A DNA stretch of 49,126 nucleotides from Bacteroidales bacterium (GTDB taxonomy: Bacteria > Bacteroidota > Bacteroidia > Bacteroidales > Muribaculaceae), in contig SFMJ01000002.1 in assembly GCA_004553095.1 (NCBI GenBank), forward strand, positions 1 through 49,126. The letters run 5' to 3'. Positions 9,529-16,690 of the stretch are shown in pieces. The notes below the pieces were generated by a model. It searched no databases, was not told the origin of the DNA, and saw nothing but the letters and a program-made list of their open reading frames with translations. Numbering within the stretch: the first letter of the stretch is position 1; each line of letters starts with the position of its first letter. Made by a program: the position numbers and the translations under genes.

Positions 9529-10581
9529 ATGGGGAAGATTAAAGAGCGTCGCGCGGTGTTGATAGCGCGGTTTTCGCAATTAGGAGATGTGGCTATGGCA
9601 TTGCCGTCGGTCTATGACGCATGTTATGCCAATCCGGGAGTGTCGTTTTACTTTCTGACACATCATCATGCGGCAGGGATTTTTGTAAATCGGCCTGCAA
9701 ATCTCACTGTGTCGAGTGTAAATTTTGATAATTACCGTGGCATCACAGGGTTGTGGCGCTTGGTTCGGGCATTGATAGGTCGCTATGAAGTGACCGATTT
9801 CATCGATTTGCAGGATGAAGGAGAGAGTCGCAAGATGCGCTTCTATATGCGCATGTGTGGCGTGAAGGTGGGGTGTATCAACAAGGGCACACGCGCTCTG
9901 AATGAGTTGACACGACGAGTCAACAAGGTGTTGGTACAACTCAAACCGATGTCGGAGCGTTATCGCGATGTGTTCTACAAGTCGGGGATCGCATTGGCCA
10001 ATGATTTTGATACGATCTGGGGAGCCGGACAACGAGGCGATGAGAGATTGTTTGCCGAGGTGAGTAGACCCAAGCGAGAAGGGGAGACATGGATAGCGAT
10101 AGCCCCCTTCGCGCGCTATCGGGGCAAGATGTATCCCATCGAGCAGATGGAGCGAGTGATCGAGCATTTTGCCGGCAAGGATGGGCATCGTGTGTTCCTC
10201 TTCGGCTATGGCAAGAGCGAAGAGGAGATCGCCGAGCGGATAGCCCACCGCTATCCCGGGGTGGCAAACGTATCGGGCGAGCGTCTCTCGTTGGAGGCGC
10301 AATTATCCCTGCTGAGTCATTGCGACCGGATGCTGACGATGGATAGCGCCAACATGCACTTGGCATCGCTCGTCGGTCTGCCGACGGTGAGCGTCTGGGG
10401 CGCTACGCATCCATACGCCGGATATATGGGCTGGGGACAGCGCACTCGCGATGTAGTCCAACTCGACATGACATGCCGCCCATGCTCGCCCGTGGGCGAT
10501 CGCCCATGCGAACGCGGCGATTACCACTGCCTGGCAGGCATCACTCCCAAGATGATAATCGAACGGGTCGAGAATCTATGA
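9529..10581 (+). CDS. Glycosyltransferase family 9 (ADP-heptose:LPS heptosyltransferase-like)
   Basis: The 350-residue protein fits GT9, which adds heptose or a related sugar to lipopolysaccharide core on the cytoplasmic face of the inner membrane. The acceptor-side start VLIARFSQLGDVAMALP is typical (RFSxxGDV). The donor-side signatures are in the C-terminal half: WIAIAPFARYRGKMYP (about residue 187) and MLTMDSANMHLASLVG followed by PTVSVWGATHP. I chose the ATG at 9529 rather than the one at 9382 because family similarity begins there and the -7 box at 9431-9438 lies inside the longer frame. It stands alone on plus, divergent from the nucleoside kinase and convergent with prfB. Donor sugar and acceptor are not shown. 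Confidence 0.88.
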   Translation: MGKIKERRAVLIARFSQLGDVAMALPSVYDACYANPGVSFYFLTHHHAAGIFVNRPANLTVSSVNFDNYRGITGLWRLVRALIGRYEVTDFIDLQDEGESRKMRFYMRMCGVKVGCINKGTRALNELTRRVNKVLVQLKPMSERYRDVFYKSGIALANDFDTIWGAGQRGDERLFAEVSRPKREGETWIAIAPFARYRGKMYPIEQMERVIEHFAGKDGHRVFLFGYGKSEEEIAERIAHRYPGVANVSGERLSLEAQLSLLSHCDRMLTMDSANMHLASLVGLPTVSVWGATHPYAGYMGWGQRTRDVVQLDMTCRPCSPVGDRPCERGDYHCLAGITPKMIIERVENL

Positions 10582-10637
10582 TTCCCAACCCGTTGTTTTT
10601 TTTTTAATCAGTTTTGCTTGGCTTGATACAGAGTCTA

Positions 10638-11756
10638 TTATGACTCTTGGCTGTCGGCGAACTCCATCAGGTATGCCTTGATGAATTCGTCGATCTTGCC
10701 ATCCATCACACCATTGACATCCGAAGTCTGATAGTTAGTGCGATGATCCTTCACACGACGATCGTCGAAGACATAACTGCGTATCTGGCTGCCCCATTCG
10801 ATCTTCTTCTTGCCCGCCTCGACCTTGGCCTGCTCCTCCATGCGATGTTGCAATTCTTTCTCATAGAGGATAGACTTGAGTTGGCGCATGGCATTCTCCT
10901 TGTTCTTGGGCTGATCGCGAGTCTCGGTGTTCTCGATCAGGATCTCCTCCTCTTCGCCGGTATAGGGGTCTTTGAACTGATAGCGGAGGCGAACACCCGA
11001 TTCCACCTTATTGACGTTCTGACCGCCGGCGCCACCCGAACGGAAAGTATCCCACGATATGCGGGCAGTCTCGACCTGGATTTCGATGGTGTCATCGACC
11101 AGAGGGGCTACGAACACCGAAGCAAAGGAGGTCATACGCTTGCCCTGAGCGTTGTAGGGGGATACACGCACCAAGCGGTGCACACCATTTTCAGCCTTCA
11201 GGAATCCGTAGGCATAGTCCCCCTCGATATTGATGGTGACAGACTTGATGCCGGCCTCCTCGCCATCTTCGAGTTGGGCGATAGAGGTCTTATAGCCATG
11301 GCGCTCGGCATAACGAAGATACAGACGCATCAGCATCGATGCCCAGTCTTGCGACTCAGTGCCTCCGGCGCCGGAGTTGATCTTGAGTACGACGCCAAGT
11401 TTATCCTCTTCGCGACGCAACATATTGCGAAGTTCGAGGTCTTCCACCTCTTTGAGCAGAGTCTCATACTGAGAGTCTACATCCTCCTCCGACACGAGTT
11501 CATCCTTGAGGAATTCGAGCGCCAGACGCAACTCATCGAGTTGCTTTTCGACAGAGGTATATGAATCGATCCAGAAATGGATTCCTTTAATCTTGCGCAT
11601 CTGGGCCTCCGCTTTGTCACGATTCTCCCAGAAATCAGCCACATGTGTGCGCAGTTCCTCCTCTTCGACTTCGATCTTCTTATTGTCGATGTCGAGGTAT
11701 CGCTTGAGGTCGGATACGCGCGTTTCGATCTGCTTAAATTGGTCGGTTGTTATCAT
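10638..11756 (-). CDS. prfB: Peptide chain release factor 2
   Basis: A class I release factor of 372 residues that reads UGA and UAA in the ribosome. The catalytic GGQ is at residues 244-246 within SGGAGGQNVNK, and the domain after SGAGGTESQDWASM is typical of RF2. The codon-reading tripeptide at 199-201 is SPY where E. coli RF2 has SPF. The frame is continuous from ATG: at the place where many bacterial prfB genes have a CTT-TGA-C frameshift site, this one reads TAC-CTC-GAC, coding RYLDID without a shift. A -7 box lies only a few bases upstream of the start codon. It is convergent with the GT9 gene. Confidence 0.97.
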   Translation of the reverse strand: MITTDQFKQIETRVSDLKRYLDIDNKKIEVEEEELRTHVADFWENRDKAEAQMRKIKGIHFWIDSYTSVEKQLDELRLALEFLKDELVSEEDVDSQYETLLKEVEDLELRNMLRREEDKLGVVLKINSGAGGTESQDWASMLMRLYLRYAERHGYKTSIAQLEDGEEAGIKSVTINIEGDYAYGFLKAENGVHRLVRVSPYNAQGKRMTSFASVFVAPLVDDTIEIQVETARISWDTFRSGGAGGQNVNKVESGVRLRYQFKDPYTGEEEEILIENTETRDQPKNKENAMRQLKSILYEKELQHRMEEQAKVEAGKKKIEWGSQIRSYVFDDRRVKDHRTNYQTSDVNGVMDGKIDEFIKAYLMEFADSQES

Positions 11757-11760
11757 GGTG

Positions 11761-11790
11761 CAAATTTACAAAATTTTCTCCGGTTTTCAA
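11761..11790 (-). promoter_or_regulatory. prfB promoter, very short leader
   Basis: On the minus strand TAAATTTG (11768-11761) is preceded by TTG (11790-11788) with 19 bp between, a good fit to the Bacteroidetes -33/-7 pattern. The prfB ATG begins at 11756, only 4 bp after the -7 box, so the transcript would start at or within a few bases of the start codon. The -33 element overlaps the last codons of the acyl-CoA ligase gene upstream. Confidence 0.6.
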
Positions 11791-13622
11791 CGCTCATTGG
11801 CAAGGATATATTTGTCGGAATACATTTGCTCGATGCGATCGGCGAAGTGCTTGGCGACTACCGAACGCTTCACCTTGAGCGTGTTGGTGATCTCTCCATC
11901 TTCGAGCGAGAAGGGTCGATTGAGCAGCGTGATGCGTTTGATTTTCTCATATCCGGCGAGGTCTTGCTGGTATTTTTCGATCTCGCTCATTACGAAGCGG
12001 ACTGTCTCGACGCGGTCGAGAAGATGGGGGTCGTTCGGGTTGATGCCTTGAGATGTAGCCCATTCACACAGTTGCGGCATGCATGGCACCACCAAGGCGG
12101 AAACGAATTTGCGACGGTCGCCTATCACGGTCACCTCTTCGATATATTTATTTTCGACGAGGCGCGACTCCATCTGCTGGGGTGCTACATACTTCCCATT
12201 TGCGGTTTTGAATAAATCTTTCACCCTCTCAGTCAGTACGATATGTCCTTGCTCAGTGAGGTATCCTGCATCACCGGTGCGGAAATAACCGTCGGATGTG
12301 AAAGCCAGGCGATTGGCCTCGGGATTGTTGTAATAACCGGGAGTCACGGTCGGACCCTTGACCAGGATTTCGCCATTATCATCGATGCGCACATCGACGC
12401 AGGAGATAGGGCGACCTACAGTGCCGATCTGATAGTCGACGTATGGGAAGCAGGAGACGGTGGCAGTGGTCTCGGAGAGGCCATAGCCCACGAGCAAGTT
12501 AATGCCGATGGAGTGGAAGAACTCGCATATTGAGTCGGAGATAGCCGCTCCGGCAGTAGGATAGAAGTTGGGATTGGGTATTCCGACAGCCTTCTTGAGG
12601 ATAGAGAAGAGGCGATGATCCCAGAATTGATATTCCTTTTCGAGCAGGAATGGGGCTTTGATGCCACGGCGCTGATATTTGAGATTGCGGCGCTTGCCGA
12701 CTTTCAGAGCCCGACTCACCATGGCCCGTTGGATCCATGACATCTCTTCGAGTTTCTCTTTGACGGCAGCATATACCTTCTCCCAGAATCGGGGCACGCA
12801 ACACATCAGAGTGGGGTGCACCATCTGTATGGTCTCGGTGATGACACGCGGGTCATAATTCACGGCGATGGTGATGCCGCGACAGATGAGGAAGTAACAC
12901 CAAGCCTTCTCTAAGATATGACACATAGGGAGGAAAGACATGGAGAGATCGTCATCCTTGATGGTGTGGAGCATATCGAGGTGAGCCTGTATGGCGGCAT
13001 CATAATTGTCGTGAGTGATCATCACACCCTTGGGCTGTCCGGTCGTGCCGGAGGTGTAGATAAGGGTGGCGATATCTTCGCCCCGAGACTGGTCGATGTG
13101 CTGATCCACAAGGGCTTGAATCTCAGCCGGGGCATCCATACCGAGTCTTACGAAGTCATCCCAGAAGATGGACACCGTGTCATCGGCTTCGAGTTGAAGG
13201 CCATCGTTCTTGAAGATGACGATTTTCTTGATATCGGGATTGCTCTTCCAGTGGCGATAGGCCAAGGCATATTGATGAGAATCTCCTACGAAGATGAAGC
13301 GAGCGCCGCCATCCTTGACGATGAAATCGAATTGCGCCTGGCTGCTGTTCGGATATATGGGGATGCAAGCGAGACGATTGCGGTAAGCACCGAACTCGGT
13401 GATGAGTATCTGAGGAGAATTGGGAGAGCAAATAGCAATTCTATCTTGGGGGTCGAGTGAGAAAGTGGCGAGAGCCTTGGCTGCCACTTTGACCTGGAGA
13501 GCAAATTCGCTCCAAGAGGTCGAGAGCCACTCACCCTCTTTGCGCCAACAGAATCGGTAGGCTTCGCGCTCTCCGATGCGGGCGGCTTGTCGGTCGATTA
13601 TTTCTACTAAACGATTGGGCAT
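11787..13622 (-). CDS. AMP-forming long-chain acyl-CoA synthetase (FadD15-like)
   Basis: The 611-residue protein is an ANL-superfamily adenylating enzyme that activates a carboxylate as acyl-AMP and transfers it to CoA. The P-loop-like motif YTSGTTGQPKGVMITH spans about 189-204. GYGLSETTATVS (about 385) is the A5 motif, and GYFRTGDAGYLTEQGHIVLT with VKDLFKTANGKYVAPQQME carries the A7/A8 hinge and the substrate-orienting region. Family members take long-chain fatty acids, but the substrate is not set by these motifs. It begins 18 bp after the stop of the short-chain dehydrogenase, so it is the last gene of the steroid-reductase-like operon. A housekeeping fatty-acid ligase is the default; activation of a steroid side-chain carboxylate is an open alternative. 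Confidence 0.9.
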   Translation of the reverse strand: MPNRLVEIIDRQAARIGEREAYRFCWRKEGEWLSTSWSEFALQVKVAAKALATFSLDPQDRIAICSPNSPQILITEFGAYRNRLACIPIYPNSSQAQFDFIVKDGGARFIFVGDSHQYALAYRHWKSNPDIKKIVIFKNDGLQLEADDTVSIFWDDFVRLGMDAPAEIQALVDQHIDQSRGEDIATLIYTSGTTGQPKGVMITHDNYDAAIQAHLDMLHTIKDDDLSMSFLPMCHILEKAWCYFLICRGITIAVNYDPRVITETIQMVHPTLMCCVPRFWEKVYAAVKEKLEEMSWIQRAMVSRALKVGKRRNLKYQRRGIKAPFLLEKEYQFWDHRLFSILKKAVGIPNPNFYPTAGAAISDSICEFFHSIGINLLVGYGLSETTATVSCFPYVDYQIGTVGRPISCVDVRIDDNGEILVKGPTVTPGYYNNPEANRLAFTSDGYFRTGDAGYLTEQGHIVLTERVKDLFKTANGKYVAPQQMESRLVENKYIEEVTVIGDRRKFVSALVVPCMPQLCEWATSQGINPNDPHLLDRVETVRFVMSEIEKYQQDLAGYEKIKRITLLNRPFSLEDGEITNTLKVKRSVVAKHFADRIEQMYSDKYILANER

Positions 13623-13640
13623 AATGTCTACCGGGTTTGA

Positions 13641-14456
13641 TTATGGACGAGTGATGTTCTTGTCGAGCATCTTGTGCTTGATGATCATGCGGAGGCATGT
13701 GGGGAGTGAGGCGACAAAAACGATCGCGATTCTATTGATAAAGCCATTGATATATTGCTTTTTGCCTTTGAGCATTTTGCCGATGGCTTTACGAGCGAAT
13801 TTCTCGGGAGTTTGCAGAGCCCCGATGTTCACGGCGAGTCGTTGCAGGTTCTTAGGGAGCCCGAAGAGGTCGGTGGCGATGCCGCCGGGGCAAGCCACAG
13901 TGACAGAAACGCCGCTGTCGCGCATTTCATAATGAAGAGAACGAGAGAATACGCGGATATAGGCTTTGGTCGAGGAGTACATGGCGATGCCGGGCATCGG
14001 CATCCAGCAAGACATCGACGACATATTGAGTATTCTACCCCCACCGCGAGCTGCGAAGCGGATGGCGAATGCACGACTCAGCATGGTGACAGCCGTGACA
14101 TGCAGGTCGATGAAGCAATGCAACTTGCCGAGGGGCGTCTCGGTGACCGGATTGAAAGAGAAGATGCCGGCATTATTGATCAGATAGTCGGGGTCAAGTC
14201 GGTTTCGATCCAAGTAACCGATGATCTGCTCGGCGGCATCAGAGGCGGTCAGGTCGCAGAAGAAGGGGTAGGTGGCGACTCCGGCAGTCTCGGCGATCTC
14301 GGCGGCGTAGGCGTCGAGTTCCGCCTGCTGATTGGATATCATCACCAAGTCACACCCCATAGATGCCAAGGTGCGACAAAAGCAGAGACCGATGCCGCTA
14401 CTGGCACCGGTCACTACTGCCATCCGACCTCTAAGTTTATCTTTGGTTTTAGCCAT
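13641..14456 (-). CDS. Short-chain dehydrogenase/reductase, possible hydroxysteroid dehydrogenase
   Basis: A classical SDR of 271 residues from the ATG at 14456. The nucleotide motif TGASSGIG is at 16-23, followed by NNAGIF, the catalytic serine in MSSMSCW and the YSSTK active-site Tyr/Lys pair. The C-terminus has a long basic-hydrophobic tail (IAIVFVASLPTCLRMIIKHK) that may touch the membrane, as in 17-beta-HSD12-type SDRs. The start was chosen because family similarity begins there and it overlaps the upstream stop by 8 bp (14449-14456), a translational-coupling arrangement; a longer frame from 14567 would run inside the flavin reductase. Together with its neighbours it is a candidate 3-alpha/3-beta-hydroxysteroid dehydrogenase, but SDR sequence alone does not fix substrate. 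Confidence 0.88.
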   Translation of the reverse strand: MAKTKDKLRGRMAVVTGASSGIGLCFCRTLASMGCDLVMISNQQAELDAYAAEIAETAGVATYPFFCDLTASDAAEQIIGYLDRNRLDPDYLINNAGIFSFNPVTETPLGKLHCFIDLHVTAVTMLSRAFAIRFAARGGGRILNMSSMSCWMPMPGIAMYSSTKAYIRVFSRSLHYEMRDSGVSVTVACPGGIATDLFGLPKNLQRLAVNIGALQTPEKFARKAIGKMLKGKKQYINGFINRIAIVFVASLPTCLRMIIKHKMLDKNITRP

Positions 14457-15675
14457 TTCTCTGTTTGATTTTTTCAATTTCCTTGACGATGCGTGGCGGA
14501 AGATTGGGACAGTGTTTATGGCATGCCATCTCGCGAGAGTACATTCTGGCGATGCAATAGTTGACATGCTCGCATCCGCAGTGATGATTTCGGTCGCCGG
14601 CCTCTTTCATCTTGTTGACAAAATCGGGTTCGGCCAGGAGGGCGCGTCCCATCTGTATGAAATCGAAGTTCTCATCGTCGAGCACCTTGTCAGCGCTCTG
14701 CCGATCCACTACTCCACCGACATATATCAGGGGGAGATTCAACTCCCGGCGGAAGAGTCGGGCATCATCGAGGAAGTATAGCGGTTTGAATGGTTCTGTG
14801 GGTATCATGTATTTGCCGACGAGTCTTACACCATATTTGAGCCACCAGAGTTTCATATAGTGAGTCATGGAGTATATTGGCATTTCGCCGCGCATCACAT
14901 ACATAGGGGCCTTGCTCACGAAGCCTCCGGAGAGGACTATGCCATGGACTCCGGCACGTTCGATCTCCTTAGCCACAGTGAGGCAATCGTCGATCTCGAG
15001 CCCCCCCTTGAATCCATCGCGCATATTGGTCTTGACGATTACACCCATATCAGATCCGGCTGCGTTGAGACTCTCTTCGAGACACATCTTCATGAAAGTC
15101 ATACGATTATCGAGCGAACCGCCGAATTCGTCGCGGCGATGGTTGGTATAGGGCGAGAGGAATTGCGATATTAGATAGCCATGTCCGGCGTGGATCTCGA
15201 CGCAGTCGAATCCGGCATCGCGGGCAGTGCGGACAGCGTCGCCGAAATATCGGGCTATCTGCTTGATCTCATCCTTGCGAAGGCCGCGGCATATGGTAGG
15301 CGAGTATAGATTGAAGCCGGAGGATGCCGCCACAGGGATGCTGCCGGTGGTGGATCGGTGGGTCATATTGCCGCAGTGTCCTAATTGGATAGAGGCTTTG
15401 GCTCCCTCGGCATGTATAGCGTCGGTGATGTCGCGGAGTTGCGGCACTATCTCGGGGCGAAGCCATAACTGAGTGGTAAAAGAGAGCGCCGAACGGCAGA
15501 TGCCTGCGTATGCAAGAGTGGTCATACCGACCCCGCCACGCGCCACTGAGACATGATAGTCTTTGAGCATCTGTGTCGGGTTGTTATCTTTGCCCATACC
15601 CTCGAATGCAGCCGAACGTATGGTGCGGTTGCGGAGTTCGATGGGTCCGATTTTGGCAGGGGTAAATAGTTTCAT
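14449..15675 (-). CDS. NADH:flavin oxidoreductase, Old Yellow Enzyme family (5BR-like candidate)
   Basis: The 408-residue TIM barrel resembles the FMN domain of 2,4-dienoyl-CoA reductase and BaiCD/BaiH-type enoate reductases, which reduce C=C bonds conjugated to a carbonyl. IRSAAFEGMG, ASIQLGHCGN and the catalytic HxxH pair in EIHAGHGYLISQFLSP (His162, His165) are clear, as is DEFGGSLDNR. It ends after the barrel: the FAD/NADPH domain of full dienoyl-CoA reductases is absent. The C-terminal region has cysteines at 366, 368, 374, 385 and 389, where larger relatives carry a [4Fe-4S] site; spacing differs from the usual CX2CX3CX11C. It lies between the 5-alpha-reductase-like gene (32-bp gap) and the SDR (8-bp overlap), which makes a steroid Delta4-reductase a good hypothesis. 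Confidence 0.88.
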   Translation of the reverse strand: MKLFTPAKIGPIELRNRTIRSAAFEGMGKDNNPTQMLKDYHVSVARGGVGMTTLAYAGICRSALSFTTQLWLRPEIVPQLRDITDAIHAEGAKASIQLGHCGNMTHRSTTGSIPVAASSGFNLYSPTICRGLRKDEIKQIARYFGDAVRTARDAGFDCVEIHAGHGYLISQFLSPYTNHRRDEFGGSLDNRMTFMKMCLEESLNAAGSDMGVIVKTNMRDGFKGGLEIDDCLTVAKEIERAGVHGIVLSGGFVSKAPMYVMRGEMPIYSMTHYMKLWWLKYGVRLVGKYMIPTEPFKPLYFLDDARLFRRELNLPLIYVGGVVDRQSADKVLDDENFDFIQMGRALLAEPDFVNKMKEAGDRNHHCGCEHVNYCIARMYSREMACHKHCPNLPPRIVKEIEKIKQRNG

Positions 15676-15707
15676 TGTCTGAACTTTAGTAGAATTGCCT
15701 TATCTTG

Positions 15708-16478
15708 TCAATAGAGATAAGGGATGATATATTTCCGGTTGAGTGAGCGATATTGGTCGCCGAATTCACTGATATATCGAGAGTGGATCGACTTGGCACG
15801 CGGCGCGAGGTTGGCAAAAGTCCAGACCACGAAGGCGACACCGCCGAGGCTCCAGGTCAGAATGGCATAACCGATCCATTCTGTGAGTTCTCCCAAGTAG
15901 TTGGCGGAGGTGACATATCGATACATTCCCCCTTGCGGGATGTAGTGGCGTGTGTCACCGGGGCGCCGGAGATGACGTATGATATGATCGGACTGAAGAT
16001 TGATCAGCATGCCGGCGAAGAAGATGATGATGCCGACGATGAATTGCGGCGAGTATAGCCATTCTGTGGGATATGCATCTGCGGGGCTGACATAGAAGAT
16101 CCAGCCACCGATCATATACACGTTGACCAAGTTGAAGAGCACTCCCATGGCAATGATGGCGATGGGCATACGTCCCTTCCCTCTGATCAGCATCGGGAAG
16201 ATGAAAGAACGCTGGAAATAGTGGAGTTCATATAGGAGTGCCATCACGATGAGTGAGGTCTCGGCAGCACGATCGCTCAGGAGCCAGAAGAGAAGCATGG
16301 CTATGAAAGAGGGGGCTTCCATCAGCACCCACCCCAGGCGGTTGTTGAGGGTAAGTCCCCACTTCTTGTTATACATCATGCCATAGCCTGCAGTGATATA
16401 CTGCAGGGCGAAGAAGACCACAACTGCGAGTATAAGCATCACAGCGATTACGGTGTCATATATAGCGCGATCGAACAT
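15708..16478 (-). CDS. Steroid 5-alpha-reductase-like membrane protein (5AR candidate)
   Basis: A polytopic membrane protein of 256 residues with about six to seven hydrophobic segments. The C-terminal domain matches the steroid 5-alpha-reductase family (SRD5A/DUF1295): PQFIVGIIIFFAGMLINLQS, then HYIPQGGMYRYVTSANYLGE, where the N-Y-x-G-E is the family's active-site segment, and a final HSRYISEFGDQYRSLNRKYI. The family reduces the Delta4 double bond of 3-oxo steroids with NAD(P)H in the membrane. In gut Bacteroidales a homologue acts on bile-acid intermediates. Length matches the human SRD5A1/2 enzymes (about 255). It is the first gene after a good promoter at 16591-16622 and heads an operon with a flavin reductase, an SDR and an acyl-CoA ligase. 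Confidence 0.88.
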   Translation of the reverse strand: MFDRAIYDTVIAVMLILAVVVFFALQYITAGYGMMYNKKWGLTLNNRLGWVLMEAPSFIAMLLFWLLSDRAAETSLIVMALLYELHYFQRSFIFPMLIRGKGRMPIAIIAMGVLFNLVNVYMIGGWIFYVSPADAYPTEWLYSPQFIVGIIIFFAGMLINLQSDHIIRHLRRPGDTRHYIPQGGMYRYVTSANYLGELTEWIGYAILTWSLGGVAFVVWTFANLAPRAKSIHSRYISEFGDQYRSLNRKYIIPYLY

Positions 16479-16590
16479 AAGTCGTAAGCTTGCTGATTGT
16501 TAAGATTGTTTGTATCCGGAGATATGACAAACTGATAAAAAGATCTATCGGATAGAGGGTATTCAAAAGACCCCACTTATCCTCAAACTG

Positions 16591-16622
16591 CAAATTTACG
16601 AAAAAAAGCGATATTTAGCAAA
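16591..16622 (-). promoter_or_regulatory. Promoter of the steroid-reductase-like operon
   Basis: On the minus strand a T-run ending in TTTG (16622-16619) is followed after 20 bp by TAAATTTG (16598-16591), a textbook Bacteroidetes -33/-7 pair. Predicted transcription starts near 16585, giving a leader of about 105 nt before the ATG at 16478. The position, just after the histidine kinase stop (16691), separates the operon from the two-component genes. Confidence 0.7.
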
Positions 16623-16690
16623 AAAAATCCCAAAGTAGCCCTGAAAAGATTTGAAAATCAACCACCGATGCTGATGCCTTCAAGAGAATG

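Noticed and set aside
14457..14567. Longer start for the SDR gene
   Set aside because: The extra 37 residues overlap the flavin reductase and are not conserved-looking; the 8-bp overlap start is preferred.
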